From the NCBI GenBank assembly GCA_029212415.1, contig JARGOF010000015.1, positions 47,424 through 111,423 on the forward strand: a stretch of 64,000 nucleotides of DNA, given 5' to 3'. Of this stretch, positions 8,444 to 17,107 are shown piece by piece. The stretch comes from Rhizobiaceae bacterium. Its GTDB lineage: Bacteria > Pseudomonadota > Alphaproteobacteria > Rhizobiales > Rhizobiaceae. The first letter of the stretch is position 1. Each line of letters begins with the position of its first letter. Below the pieces are notes generated by a model. The model worked only from the letters and a program-made list of their open reading frames with translations. It made no database searches and was not told the DNA's origin. The translations under genes were made by a program, and so were the position numbers.

Positions 8444-10088
8444 GTTTGTAATCCTGGAAGTTCAGCCTGTTCGATGTATAATAGACGATGCCGCCGATAT
8501 CCTTGCCGTGGGCGAGCTGAAAACCGGGATTGGCAATCAGGGTCCAGGGTGCTTCCTCATTGATGATCTTCTGCGCCGCAGTCGTTGCCGCGAAGCGATC
8601 TTCTTCGACGAGCGTCGACAGTGAGGTCTTGATCAGGGCATCAACTTCCTCGTTCTTGTAATTCGAGAAATCGAGAAATGACCCGGAGTGGAAGTATAGG
8701 TTGAGCGAGAAGCCTGGATCCGGCGTGAAAGGCGCATCGAGGTTGAAGGTCATGGGTTCACTGCGCTTGACCAGACTGTCAAAGAATGTACCGGCCGGCA
8801 GCTTCTTGAGTTCAATGGTAACGCCGATTTTTTTCAACGCTGTCTGGTACATAATGGCAATCGTCTCCTCGAAGGGAATGCCTGCATTGTAGGCCAGCGT
8901 TGAAGTGAAACCATCAGCATGCCCCGCCTCGGCAAGCAACGCCTTGGCCTTTTCAATGTCGTAGTCGTAGTCATAGAATTCTGCAGTGGCACCGGGATAG
9001 AAATCCGGCATGAAGGTTGTCATCTTCTTGCCGAAGCCCTGCATGATCGTTTTGACCACTTCGTCCTTGGGCATGGCGTAATTCAGCGCCTGGCGCACCT
9101 TGATGTTGTCGAGCGGCGCGAATGCGGTGTTGAGTTCGATCCAAAGCATCTGACTGGCTTCGATCGACGTCACAGTTGCATCCGTGCTGTTCTCCAGACT
9201 CTTCATTTCGGTCGGAGCAAGATTTTGCGCAATGTCCACGGCGCCGCCTTGCAACAATTGCAGTCGGGTAGCCGAAATCGGGACTTCGCGGAAAACCACG
9301 GTTTCGAAATATGGCTTTTCACCATAATAGTCCGATCGCGCTGTGGCCACCATCTGCTGACCACGGGTAATGTCTTTCAGCGCATAGGGACCGAAGCCGG
9401 CAACATTTGTGTCGAGGAAGTTGCGGGCCCATGGGTCGTCTGTGGTCGCCATTTCCTTGCATTTTGTGGAATCAAAGATCGGATTTGCAAGATGACCGCA
9501 AACGATCATCAGGATCGGATTTGGATCCTTGAGTGTGAATGACACCACGTATTTGCTTTCGACCTTGACCGCGTCCTTGTCCGGCAGCCCCATCACGGAG
9601 GTCATGAAGGCGCCGGCGCCCTTGACCTCGAATTTGCGGTCAAAGGTGTATTTGACGTCTTCGGCGGTAAGTTCATTGCCCCAATTGCTCAGCACGCCCT
9701 GACGCAGTGTGAACACCACCGATTTTCCATCCTCGGCAAAAGCCCAGCTTTCCGCCAGCATACCCTTTAGGTTGTAGCCGCCCGGCAGGTCAGGGCGCGG
9801 TTCAAGGTCTTCGCGCATCACGCCATCGACAGTGTCGGGAATGGTGCCGAAACCGATGAGATAATCGTAGAAAGCGGCAACGGTATCGATCGTGCCCGGC
9901 GATAGTGAGTTTTCGACGTCGAGGCTGAGTGGTGTCGCCGGTGCCGCGATAACCAGGGTCTTGCTGCGATCCTGGCCAAACGAGGCGTTGACGAACCCGG
10001 GTGCAAAGGTGAAAGCGCTGGCTGCAGCGCCGTATTTGAGAAGGGTGCGCCGTGAAAGCGGGATGGTGCCATTGGCTGTGTTGTGCAT
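8436..10088 (-). CDS. Periplasmic substrate-binding protein, peptide/nickel type (SBP_bac_5)
   Basis: Solute receptor for the operon's ABC importer, 550 residues, usual for the cluster C binding proteins. The N-terminus has a twin-arginine type leader: SRRTLLKYGAAASAFTFAPGFVNASFGQ, so Tat export is likely. Family segments are visible, including KSVVFTLRQGVLSNWGNELTAEDVKYTFDRKFE and LDNIKVRQALNYAMPKDEVVKTIM. As first gene it marks the operon promoter region upstream. The ligand is unknown; the downstream amidase and hydantoinase suggest an amide or cyclic ureide rather than a peptide. Confidence 0.93.
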   Translation of the reverse strand: MHNTANGTIPLSRRTLLKYGAAASAFTFAPGFVNASFGQDRSKTLVIAAPATPLSLDVENSLSPGTIDTVAAFYDYLIGFGTIPDTVDGVMREDLEPRPDLPGGYNLKGMLAESWAFAEDGKSVVFTLRQGVLSNWGNELTAEDVKYTFDRKFEVKGAGAFMTSVMGLPDKDAVKVESKYVVSFTLKDPNPILMIVCGHLANPIFDSTKCKEMATTDDPWARNFLDTNVAGFGPYALKDITRGQQMVATARSDYYGEKPYFETVVFREVPISATRLQLLQGGAVDIAQNLAPTEMKSLENSTDATVTSIEASQMLWIELNTAFAPLDNIKVRQALNYAMPKDEVVKTIMQGFGKKMTTFMPDFYPGATAEFYDYDYDIEKAKALLAEAGHADGFTSTLAYNAGIPFEETIAIMYQTALKKIGVTIELKKLPAGTFFDSLVKRSEPMTFNLDAPFTPDPGFSLNLYFHSGSFLDFSNYKNEEVDALIKTSLSTLVEEDRFAATTAAQKIINEEAPWTLIANPGFQLAHGKDIGGIVYYTSNRLNFQDYKRV

Positions 10089-10128
10089 GGTAACTCTCCG
10101 GTTGGACGGCCGACCGACGCTCGATCAG

Positions 10129-10148
10129 CTTGATTCCAATCAATCAAG
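10129..10148. promoter_or_regulatory. Inverted repeat in the leader of the binding-protein gene
   Basis: CTTGATT at 10129-10135 is mirrored by AATCAAG at 10142-10148, 41-60 bp upstream of the start at 10088. The arms resemble those of the two palindromes farther upstream but in everted order. It may be an additional regulator contact site or a leader hairpin. Confidence 0.35.
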
Positions 10149-10222
10149 TTTCGTGCCAGATGCCGGTTTTGGCCGTTCCATGGCGTCTGTATCGATCTAT
10201 GCTATTGCTATTAATGGGAAAA

Positions 10223-10239
10223 AATCTTGCATCAAGATT
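10223..10239. promoter_or_regulatory. Candidate operator 1 of the amide-utilisation operon
   Basis: Perfect 7-bp arms: AATCTTG, three-base spacer CAT, CAAGATT. It shares the pattern AATCwTGnnnCAwGATT with the palindrome at 10261-10281, whose centre is 40 bp away. Located about 135 bp upstream of the binding-protein gene. The XRE-cupin regulator of the operon is the likely binder (inference). Confidence 0.5.
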
Positions 10240-10260
10240 GCTGGTAATTTGATATGACTA

Positions 10261-10281
10261 AAAATCATGTAACATGATTTT
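10261..10281. promoter_or_regulatory. Candidate operator 2 of the amide-utilisation operon
   Basis: A 21-bp palindrome, AAAATCATGT then A then ACATGATTTT, perfect except for its central base. Its core matches the site at 10223-10239. A separate 10-bp palindrome, CACAATTGTG, follows at 10286-10295. Confidence 0.5.
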
Positions 10282-11008
10282 GCATCACAATTGTGCAAAA
10301 AAGTTTATCCTGCTTAAATTTAAGGCCCAAAGGATCATCCGACCAATTGCCAGCCTGGGCAAAGTCAGCCTTTCCTCTTTGATGCATCGGTTTCAGCGGA
10401 CTGGTGCGAAGGCATCGTCTGCCGGTCGGGAATATGAACTGATATCAACGTCCGTTAGACGTGTTGCCGCGGCAGCGCACCAACGTCACTTTGCAGGTCG
10501 GTGGGCATGCGGCGACCAGAGGCTCGGCGCTGGCGGTCGGTGCAGGGGGCCGGGAATGGGGGTGGTGATGTGCTGTGTTGTGTCGAAGAGGGCCATATGT
10601 CTTAGAGCGAAACGAAGCCCCAACCCCGTCGTGACCGGTGCCGGAGTGATGGAGTCCATCATTCTCCCGCCAGAGTTGGCTTCCTCACCCATTGAAAAGG
10701 GGGCTCTATTTCAATCATTTAAATGAGAGGGCCAGTTTAATAGGAAAAATGGTTGATTTTGCCCACTGCTCGCTTTGACTTGCGCTTTTGGTGGAGAACA
10801 ACGATGCCTAAAAATCGCCTTTTGCGCTTCCGGTTAATTGTGTAGCGGTTTTCCGATAGGATAGCGGGCCAGACAAAGGAGGATGATAAAACGTCGTTTC
10901 GAAGAAACGACGTTGTAACGGATCAGCAATCAATATCAATTCGATCAAATGATCCCATTTGGGCGTGAAGCGCTCTAGTGCGTCCAGAACCGAAAGCAGC
11001 CGGTTCAA

Positions 11009-11338
11009 TTATTTGATTGCGGAGAAAGCCGTCGGCGCAAGAAACTGGCTTGCAATATTTGCAACCACTTCGCCATGTTTTTCCTGATGCGCCGCGCGGG
11101 CTGTGACCCACGCGTTGTCGGTGGCGAATGCCCCCCATTTGCGTTGGCGATCGTCCAGCGACTCCCAGGCCAGAAAATAGGTCAGCTCATTGCTCGATTC
11201 GCCAATCATGGTGGTAAAAAAACCGGCTTGCTTGATACCAAGCCGCTCCCAAATGCCAAGGGTGGTCTCCTCGAAGCGCTGCAACAGAGCGGGAAGGCCA
11301 CCGGGTACGCAGCGGTAAACACGCATTTCATAGATCAT
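11009..11338 (-). CDS. NIPSNAP-family protein
   Basis: A 109-residue dimeric alpha-beta barrel (ferredoxin-like) protein of the NIPSNAP family: begins MIYEMRVYRCVPGGLPALLQRF and carries TYFLAWESLDDRQRKWGAFATDNAWV, typical of the family. Bacterial members sit in many catabolic clusters without an assigned reaction. It follows the YciI-like gene by 48 nt and is probably cotranscribed with it; a strong terminator upstream (11802-11833) separates both from the tct operon. Confidence 0.85.
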   Translation of the reverse strand: MIYEMRVYRCVPGGLPALLQRFEETTLGIWERLGIKQAGFFTTMIGESSNELTYFLAWESLDDRQRKWGAFATDNAWVTARAAHQEKHGEVVANIASQFLAPTAFSAIK

Positions 11339-11386
11339 TTGTTCTTCCTTTGATATTTTGCCGTGAATTTTGGTTTGCCTGTCTGC

Positions 11387-11761
11387 TCAGTCAGCGACAA
11401 CAGCGCTCTGGTCGGAATATCTGATGGTCACCGTCATGGATCCCTCGTTCATCATCCATTTGCGGATGGTATAGGTGCGCAATCCCGCTGCGTGAAAGGG
11501 ATCGGCATCGGCCAAAGCCCGTGCCTCGGCGACAGACTGCGCCCGCAGGATGATCATGCCGCCCGAGGGAAGGTCGTCGCCCTCTTCAAAATAGGGTCCA
11601 GCGCCGAACAATTTCCCCTCGCGTTCAAGCCGGACCTGATATTCCAGATGTTCGGGCAGAAGTTTTTGAATTTCAGGTGATCGTGCGGGCGTCGTCGTCA
11701 CCACGTAAAATTCTTTTCTCAACATTGTTGCGGTCAACTGGTCTGGCGTCTTGTCGCTCAT
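11387..11761 (-). CDS. YciI-like protein
   Basis: 124-residue member of the YciI / muconolactone-isomerase-like superfamily. Family features are the N-terminal EFYVVTTTPA strand, the ARSPEIQKLLPEHLEYQVRLEREGKLFGAGPY region, and GGMIILRAQSVAEARALADADPFHAAGLRTYTIRKW, which contains the conserved DPF segment. The start at 11761 has AGGGG about eight bases upstream. Function unknown; with NIPSNAP downstream it may assist an aromatic or lactone breakdown step. Confidence 0.85.
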   Translation of the reverse strand: MSDKTPDQLTATMLRKEFYVVTTTPARSPEIQKLLPEHLEYQVRLEREGKLFGAGPYFEEGDDLPSGGMIILRAQSVAEARALADADPFHAAGLRTYTIRKWMMNEGSMTVTIRYSDQSAVVAD

Positions 11762-11801
11762 GGTGCGGCCCCTGCTTGGCGATCGGTTTTGTGCTCAAAT
11801 C

Positions 11802-11833
11802 AAAAAAAGGCCCGCCGGCGAACCGACGGGCCT
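11802..11833 (-). terminator. Rho-independent terminator of the tct operon
   Basis: Read on the minus strand, the stem AGGCCCGTCGG / CCGGCGGGCCT (11808-11833, ten of eleven pairs) closes a four-base loop and is followed by a run of T residues. It lies 12 bp past the tctC stop. Confidence 0.85.
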
Positions 11834-11845
11834 GAATGCGCTGAA

Positions 11846-12808
11846 TTAGCGTTTTTGAACGCCTGCTGCGTCAACAACAGTCTTCCAAAGGCCAATCTGC
11901 CGTTCGACCATTGCGCGCATTTCCTCGCCAGACGATGGCGATGGTTTTGCGCCCAGCTTGGAAATACGTGCGGCAACGTCCGGATCGGCCATGGCTGCAT
12001 GCAGGGAAGCACGCAGTTTGTCAGCCACTTCTGCCGGAACACCTGCCGGCATGCCGACGCCGGTCCAGGACACAATGTCGAAGTCCGGTGAGACCGTTTC
12101 AGAAAGCGTTGGTACATCCGGCTTGTCGGGCCAGCGCACTGCGGATGATACGGCGAGAATATCGAACGAACCGGCGGCTTCCTGCGGTGTCATGACGGTA
12201 CCGGTATCGATGACAACGTCAACTTCTCCGCCGAGCAGTGCGGTTGCTGCTGCAGCACCGCCCTTGTAGGGCACGTGGATGAAATCGGCGCCTGTCTTCA
12301 GGTCCATGAGTTCGCCTGTCAGATGCTGGGTCGAACCAACGCCTGAATGGCCGATCTTCAACGTACCGGGAGCAGCTTTTGCTTTGGCGATCAGATCTTC
12401 GATTGATTCGAACGCGCCCGCCTGTGCAGCAACAAAGAACGGAAACTGACCGATGGTTGAGATGAAGGTGAAGTCATCCAACGGATCGAACGGCTGCGAT
12501 TTGTAAAGGGCAGCCGATACGGCATGACCACCGACCATCAACTGGATTGTATAGCCGTCGGGATCAGACTTGGAAACGAAGTCGGACGCCACATTGCCGC
12601 CGGCGCCAGGCTTTGATTCGACCACAACAGGCTGCCCCAGATCCTTGCTCATGGGTTCCGCCACGATCCGTGCGACCGTATCGGCATTGCCACCGGCGCC
12701 GAAGCCGATGATGAAGCGGATGGAGCGATCGGGATAATCATCTGCGCCAAGTGCGGCACCTGACATCATTGCAACAACTGGCAGGGCCAGCATGAGTTTC
12801 TTTAACAT
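11846..12808 (-). CDS. tctC: TTT-family substrate-binding protein TctC
   Basis: Periplasmic receptor of a tripartite tricarboxylate transporter, 320 residues. A Sec signal peptide (MLKKLMLALPVVAMMSGAALGA) is followed by the family start DDYPDRSIRFIIGFGAGGNADTVARIVAEPMSKDLGQPVVVESKPGAGG. The ligand (a carboxylate or aromatic acid) cannot be inferred from sequence. The start has GGGAGGAA ahead. It is last in the operon, after tctB and tctA, and is followed by the terminator. Confidence 0.94.
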   Translation of the reverse strand: MLKKLMLALPVVAMMSGAALGADDYPDRSIRFIIGFGAGGNADTVARIVAEPMSKDLGQPVVVESKPGAGGNVASDFVSKSDPDGYTIQLMVGGHAVSAALYKSQPFDPLDDFTFISTIGQFPFFVAAQAGAFESIEDLIAKAKAAPGTLKIGHSGVGSTQHLTGELMDLKTGADFIHVPYKGGAAAATALLGGEVDVVIDTGTVMTPQEAAGSFDILAVSSAVRWPDKPDVPTLSETVSPDFDIVSWTGVGMPAGVPAEVADKLRASLHAAMADPDVAARISKLGAKPSPSSGEEMRAMVERQIGLWKTVVDAAGVQKR

Positions 12809-12853
12809 TGTATTCCTCCCTTATAGAGCGGTCAAGATTATATTCAGCGAGCC

Positions 12854-14374
12854 TCAGACCGAGAAAGGCCCACTGTGTCCCTTGAGGGATTTCAACGTTT
12901 TTCGACGTGAAACGATGGCTGAAACGAAGGTGAATACCAACAGCGCGACACCGCAAAAAACCAGTGTTGCGCTGATTGGGCGCGTGACGAAGACGGTAAA
13001 ATCGCCGCTGTACAAAAGCATGGTTCGGCGAAAATTCTCTTCCAGCATCGGACCAAGCACAAAGCCCAGAAGCACCGGCGCCGGTTCAAAGCGAAACCAT
13101 TTCATGACATAGCCCAAGAGCCCGAAAACCAGTGTCAGGACCACATCGGTGACGCTGCTGCGGTGGGAATATACGCCGACGCAAATAAGCAGAACGATGG
13201 CCGGGTAGAGCCGGTGATAGGGGATGCTCAAGAGGCGAACCCAAAGACCGATCAAAGGTATATTGATGATCAGCAAAATGATGTTGCCGACGAAGAAACT
13301 GGCGATAACGCCCCAGAACAATTGCGGCTCGTCCACGATCAGGCGTGGTCCTGGAATAATGCCGTTGAGGATCAATGCGCCGATGATCAGAGCCATCACC
13401 GCATCACCCGGGATGCCCAGGGTCAAGGTGGGAATGAAGCTGGTTTGCGCGGCGGCATTATTGGCCGATTCCGGCGCGCAAAGTCCGGGCAGATGCCCTT
13501 TGCCGAATTCCTTGGGGGTGCGGGAGATGCGGCGCTCAAGAGCGTAAGCCATGAAGGCTGCGATGGCCGCGCCGGTTCCCGGCAAGGCACCAAAGAAGGC
13601 GCCGATCGATGCGCCGCGTCCCACAGGCGATACCATCGAACGCAGCTCTGCCCTGGTGGGCAAAAGATCTTTGTAGGACAATTTGATATCAATCTTGCGG
13701 GTTTCAACATTGCTGGCGTTGCGTATGATTTCCGACACGCCGAACAGACCCATGGCCAGCGATACCAGACTGATCCCGTCAGCCAGTGCATCGGTGGCGA
13801 CAAAGCGGTATTGGCCGGTATTGGCGTCTGATCCAACCATCCCCAGGGCGATGCCGACCAGAGCCATCGAGAAGGCGCGGATGGGAGAGCCGGAACTGAT
13901 CAGGGAGGCCGCGACCAAACCCAGCGCCACCAGCATGGTATATTCCGGCGCGCCGAATTTAAGCGCCAGTGCCGCCATTGGAATCGCTGCCAGAACAACA
14001 ATGAGGACCCCGAACATGCTGCCGATGAAGGAAGAGATTGCCGTCACCAGCAAGGCAAAACCAGCGCGGCCGCTTTGCGCCAGCGGATAGCCCTCCAGGC
14101 AGGTCACGACGGATGACGGCGTGCCTGGAAGATTGAGCAGAATCGAGGCGATGGCCCCGCCATATTGGGAGCCGTAATAAATGCCTGCCAACAGGATGAC
14201 CGAACTGGTGGGATCCAGATAGAACGTCACCGGCAGCAGCAAAGAGATGGCTGTTATGGCGCCAACGCCAGGGAGCACACCGATGACCTGCCCCAGCAGC
14301 ACGCCGAAAAATGCATACATGAGGACGTGCGGTTGCAGAACAACCGACAGGCCTAGCAGGAATTGCTCAGCCAT
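12854..14374 (-). CDS. tctA: TTT-family large membrane subunit TctA
   Basis: Large permease of the tripartite tricarboxylate transporter, 506 residues with about a dozen hydrophobic helices. Family motifs are visible: GQVIGVLPGVGAITAISLLLPVTF near the N-terminus, IYYGSQYGGAIASILLNLPGTPSSVVTCLEGYPLAQSGRAGFAL, and PESANNAAAQTSFIPTLTLGIPGDAVMALIIGAL. The start at 14374 (MAEQFLLGL) is preceded by GGGAGGTGAGG; the upstream extension belongs to tctB. It starts 4 nt after the tctB stop. Confidence 0.95.
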   Translation of the reverse strand: MAEQFLLGLSVVLQPHVLMYAFFGVLLGQVIGVLPGVGAITAISLLLPVTFYLDPTSSVILLAGIYYGSQYGGAIASILLNLPGTPSSVVTCLEGYPLAQSGRAGFALLVTAISSFIGSMFGVLIVVLAAIPMAALALKFGAPEYTMLVALGLVAASLISSGSPIRAFSMALVGIALGMVGSDANTGQYRFVATDALADGISLVSLAMGLFGVSEIIRNASNVETRKIDIKLSYKDLLPTRAELRSMVSPVGRGASIGAFFGALPGTGAAIAAFMAYALERRISRTPKEFGKGHLPGLCAPESANNAAAQTSFIPTLTLGIPGDAVMALIIGALILNGIIPGPRLIVDEPQLFWGVIASFFVGNIILLIINIPLIGLWVRLLSIPYHRLYPAIVLLICVGVYSHRSSVTDVVLTLVFGLLGYVMKWFRFEPAPVLLGFVLGPMLEENFRRTMLLYSGDFTVFVTRPISATLVFCGVALLVFTFVSAIVSRRKTLKSLKGHSGPFSV

Positions 14375-14378
14375 TGCC

Positions 14379-14843
14379 TCACCTCCCAAACACGGATAGC
14401 GGCAAACCAAGCGCCACAATGAACAACAGCCACCCGGCAAGGGTGACGGCTGCGGAATAGATCACGATGCTGAGCGGACCGGATTGTTTGTTTGCCAGCT
14501 TTGATATCGCAACCGCGCAAAACATGGCTGGGACGAGGCCCGCCGGCTCGATCAGGGTAACGAAGATGATGACAGCGGCAGAGATGAGAATGAGCGCCCG
14601 CCATTGCGGTTGTTCTGATTCAAATGTTTCCGTCGTGCGCAGATCGGACACCAGAATGGCCAATCCAAAAAATATCAATGTGCCACTGACGAGATGCGGC
14701 ATGTACCCAGGGCCCATTTGCACGACACTACCGGAGGGATAGGACCAGGAGATCGCCAGCATGGCCGCACCAAAAGCGGCCAGCGCCGGGCCGCCAACAA
14801 TGCGTCTCCACAAAGAGAAATCTGTCCGCTCGGTATTCTGCAA
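14379..14843 (-). CDS. tctB: TTT-family small membrane subunit TctB
   Basis: Small four-helix membrane subunit of the tripartite tricarboxylate transporter. Hydrophobic helices are at GGPALAAFGAAMLAISW, PHLVSGTLIFFGLAILVSDL, ALILISAAVIIFVTLIEPAGLVPAMFCAVAI and LSIVIYSAAVTLAGWLLFIVALGLPL. A TTG at 14843 is preferred as start because GAGGAGG lies nine bases ahead of it; the longer frame would put that site inside the gene. It is 26 nt from the dehydrogenase gene upstream. Confidence 0.88.
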   Translation of the reverse strand: MQNTERTDFSLWRRIVGGPALAAFGAAMLAISWSYPSGSVVQMGPGYMPHLVSGTLIFFGLAILVSDLRTTETFESEQPQWRALILISAAVIIFVTLIEPAGLVPAMFCAVAISKLANKQSGPLSIVIYSAAVTLAGWLLFIVALGLPLSVFGR

Positions 14844-14869
14844 GTTGGTTATCCTCCTCACCAATATCC

Positions 14870-15928
14870 CTACTGCATGTCCGCTTTTGGCACTGATGCC
14901 TTCGACACAGGTTGAAGCATGGCCACGCCAAGCTCCCCAGCCAATGCCGCAAGTTTTTTCTGTGTTCCCGCTGCCAGCGGGATGCCATCGCGGTGACGTT
15001 GCTCTGCCGTCTGAAAACCGCGTTCGCCTGGCATCAAAATGGAATCGGTGCCTTCCGAGCGCGGCAGCGCGCGTATATTGGTGGCGAGGCGGTCAACCTC
15101 TGCCTTGAAAAGTGTCAGATCGATAAATGCCGATACCCGGATCGCCATCGCCAGGCCGTTCATTCCGGCCTTGTTGCCTTCAAGCGCCTCTGAAATCACA
15201 GGATTTGACACGAGAAGGCTTGATAGCACCTCGATCATCAACGACAGACCGGACCCCTTTGGACCGCCCAGCGGTGTCAGTGTTGCGACCTCTGCCGGAT
15301 CAGTCGTCGGGCGTCCCTGATCGTCGACACCCCAGGTGTCGGGGATCGCCGTTCCCGCGTCCCGGGCCTGGAAAATCTTGCCGAGCGCAACCGTGGACGT
15401 CGACATGTCCAGCAGCAATGGCCGCTCTCCGGAGGGTGCTGCTATGGTGATAGGGTTGGTTGAAACCCCCGAAGCGCTGGACCCGTGATAGGCCATCAGC
15501 GGACTAGATGCAGACATGACGATGCCAACGCAACCACGTTGCGCCGCTTCCAGCGCATAGTAACCAACGGCTCCCGCATGTGTGATGCTGCGTGCCGAAC
15601 ACCAGCCGACGCCCAGCTGTGAGGCGATGTCGATCGCTTCTGCCATCGCTGTGACCATCGATGTTGCGCCCGGCGCGCGATCGGCATCAAGAATGGCAAC
15701 GGCGCCATCGCGCTTGATGACGCTTGGCTTGGCAACCGGATTGATGGTGCCTTGCTTGACCATCTCGAGATAACGCGGAATACGCAGAACCCCGTGGGAA
15801 TCCGCGCCGCGCGCATTGGCCCAGACCAGGACCTTTGCGGTTTGCTCGGCATGGGCGGGCGCAAATCCGCCCGCCGTCAGCAGGGCAGTGGCAAAATGCT
15901 CCAGATCTTCAGGGCTGTAATTGCTCAT
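14870..15928 (-). CDS. Malate/L-lactate dehydrogenase family (Ldh2) oxidoreductase
   Basis: NAD(P)H-dependent 2-hydroxyacid / 2-ketoacid oxidoreductase of the Ldh2 type (malate, ureidoglycolate or sulfolactate dehydrogenase relatives), 352 residues. The conserved GADSHGVLRIPRYLEM with the active-site histidine, and GSSASGVSTNPITIAAPSGERPLLLDMSTSTVALGKI are visible. Its ATG overlaps the hydrolase stop (ATGA). In this cluster it may oxidise a hydroxyacid made from the imported carboxylate or from the ring-cleavage pathway; the actual substrate is unknown. Confidence 0.9.
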   Translation of the reverse strand: MSNYSPEDLEHFATALLTAGGFAPAHAEQTAKVLVWANARGADSHGVLRIPRYLEMVKQGTINPVAKPSVIKRDGAVAILDADRAPGATSMVTAMAEAIDIASQLGVGWCSARSITHAGAVGYYALEAAQRGCVGIVMSASSPLMAYHGSSASGVSTNPITIAAPSGERPLLLDMSTSTVALGKIFQARDAGTAIPDTWGVDDQGRPTTDPAEVATLTPLGGPKGSGLSLMIEVLSSLLVSNPVISEALEGNKAGMNGLAMAIRVSAFIDLTLFKAEVDRLATNIRALPRSEGTDSILMPGERGFQTAEQRHRDGIPLAAGTQKKLAALAGELGVAMLQPVSKASVPKADMQ

Positions 15929-16812
15929 CAGGCATGTCCGAGCGGTGAGGGAAAGAACTTGTCGAGCCAGGCCTGTACCAGCGTGCGCGTATGGGGTGCA
16001 TCCTCGTCCGACAATGGAAAATGCGACATGCCGGTCGGGATCATCAATTCGGCATTTGCGCCGGCCTTTTCGAACAGCCGGATCGATTGTTCCATTGGCG
16101 TGATCACGTCACCTGCGGTGTGGAAAAGCAGCAGCGGACGCGGCGCAATATCGGCAACCACATCGTCAGCCCGGAAATTATACATGCTGATCGCGGTTTC
16201 GACCGGTACTTCAAACTGTGCCTTGGGAGACAGATTGTAACGCAACTCTTCCGGGATGGGCACCACGTCAAACCGTGATACCCACATGCTTTCACCCGTC
16301 TCGGCCTTGTGCTTGCGGCCGCGTTCCAGAATGTCGGTAAACTTGGCCCAGGCCTCGGGCGTCGGGTGCTGACCCCGGAACTTGCGTTCGCCGTCGCCCC
16401 ATCCGCAAAATGACACGACACAGGCGATGCGTTCATCGATACCGCCGGCAAAGACTGCCACTGCAGCACCGAAGCTGTGACCGGTCACGCCAATGCGTTT
16501 TTCGTCCACTTCCTCGCGCTCGGCAATGAATGTCAGAGCATTCTTGGTGTCGGCAACCTGATCAAAACACCGCACTTCGCCGCGCGCCCCTTCGCTGTCG
16601 CCGCAGCCGCGAAAGTCGATACGGAACACGCAATAGCCCATGGCCTCGATCATCCGCGCCAAAAGCTCGACATGCGATTTGTCCTTGGTGCCGACAAAGC
16701 CATGCAAAACGATGAAAGTCGGTAGTTTCTGTCCGGGAGCGCGCCCTTCGGGCACGTGCAGAACGCCTGCAAGCTTCAGGCCGTCGGACATGAAATCGAG
16801 TGGAATTTCCAT
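15928..16812 (-). CDS. Alpha/beta hydrolase
   Basis: Serine hydrolase of the dienelactone-hydrolase / X-Pro peptidase-like branch, 294 residues. The nucleophile is Ser113 in GVTGHSFGA; the oxyanion strand is FIVLHGFVGTKDKS; RIDFRGCGDSEG follows; a late histidine lies in GMSHFPL and an acid residue in LLLFHTAGDVITPMEQ would complete a triad. It probably hydrolyses an ester, lactone or C-C bond of a pathway intermediate. Coupled to the dehydrogenase gene by a 4-nt overlap. Confidence 0.88.
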   Translation of the reverse strand: MEIPLDFMSDGLKLAGVLHVPEGRAPGQKLPTFIVLHGFVGTKDKSHVELLARMIEAMGYCVFRIDFRGCGDSEGARGEVRCFDQVADTKNALTFIAEREEVDEKRIGVTGHSFGAAVAVFAGGIDERIACVVSFCGWGDGERKFRGQHPTPEAWAKFTDILERGRKHKAETGESMWVSRFDVVPIPEELRYNLSPKAQFEVPVETAISMYNFRADDVVADIAPRPLLLFHTAGDVITPMEQSIRLFEKAGANAELMIPTGMSHFPLSDEDAPHTRTLVQAWLDKFFPSPLGHA

Positions 16813-16818
16813 ATTTCC

Positions 16819-17064
16819 TTAACTCCCAGTGGAAAATGCTGACCTGCGGTCCAGCGAGGGTTTCATCACGACCGACCGGTTCATCTGCAGTAAAAAGGCG
16901 TTGAACGCCAGAAGGCACTTGCTCGGGAACACGTCGGCATCGTCTTGATTGATGGCATTTGCTGAGACGACCCTTGCGGGCCACAGTCTGACGTCGATGC
17001 AGGCGCAGATCCGCGAGGGCAATGCCATGCGCAAGGATCTTTTCAATACACCGCTTATCGTCAT
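16819..17064 (-). CDS. Possible small ORF, doubtful
   Basis: An 81-codon frame fills most of the 295-bp gap between the VOC gene and the hydrolase gene and ends 6 nt before the hydrolase ATG; a weak purine-rich stretch (GAGGCAGG) precedes its ATG. It resembles nothing I recognise and may be a chance frame or a decayed gene. Apart from it the gap holds nothing clear. Confidence 0.2.
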   Translation of the reverse strand: MTISGVLKRSLRMALPSRICACIDVRLWPARVVSANAINQDDADVFPSKCLLAFNAFLLQMNRSVVMKPSLDRRSAFSTGS

Positions 17065-17107
17065 ACCTGCCTCATCTATATTTCAGGTTGTGCAAGCCAC
17101 TTCCGCA

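Larger units (their letters stand above)
10089..11008. other. Long intergenic region with promoter and operator candidates
   Basis: No convincing gene. The part next to 10088 is AT-rich and holds several palindromes (listed separately) and must contain the promoter for the minus-strand operon. Farther on is a perfect 12-bp palindrome TCATTTAAATGA at 10715-10726. A 150-codon plus-strand frame at 10274-10726 has no family resemblance or ribosome site and is not accepted. Confidence 0.5.

Noticed and set aside
10274..10726. 150-codon plus-strand frame in the long intergenic region
   Set aside because: No ribosome site, no family resemblance and overlap with the operator palindromes.
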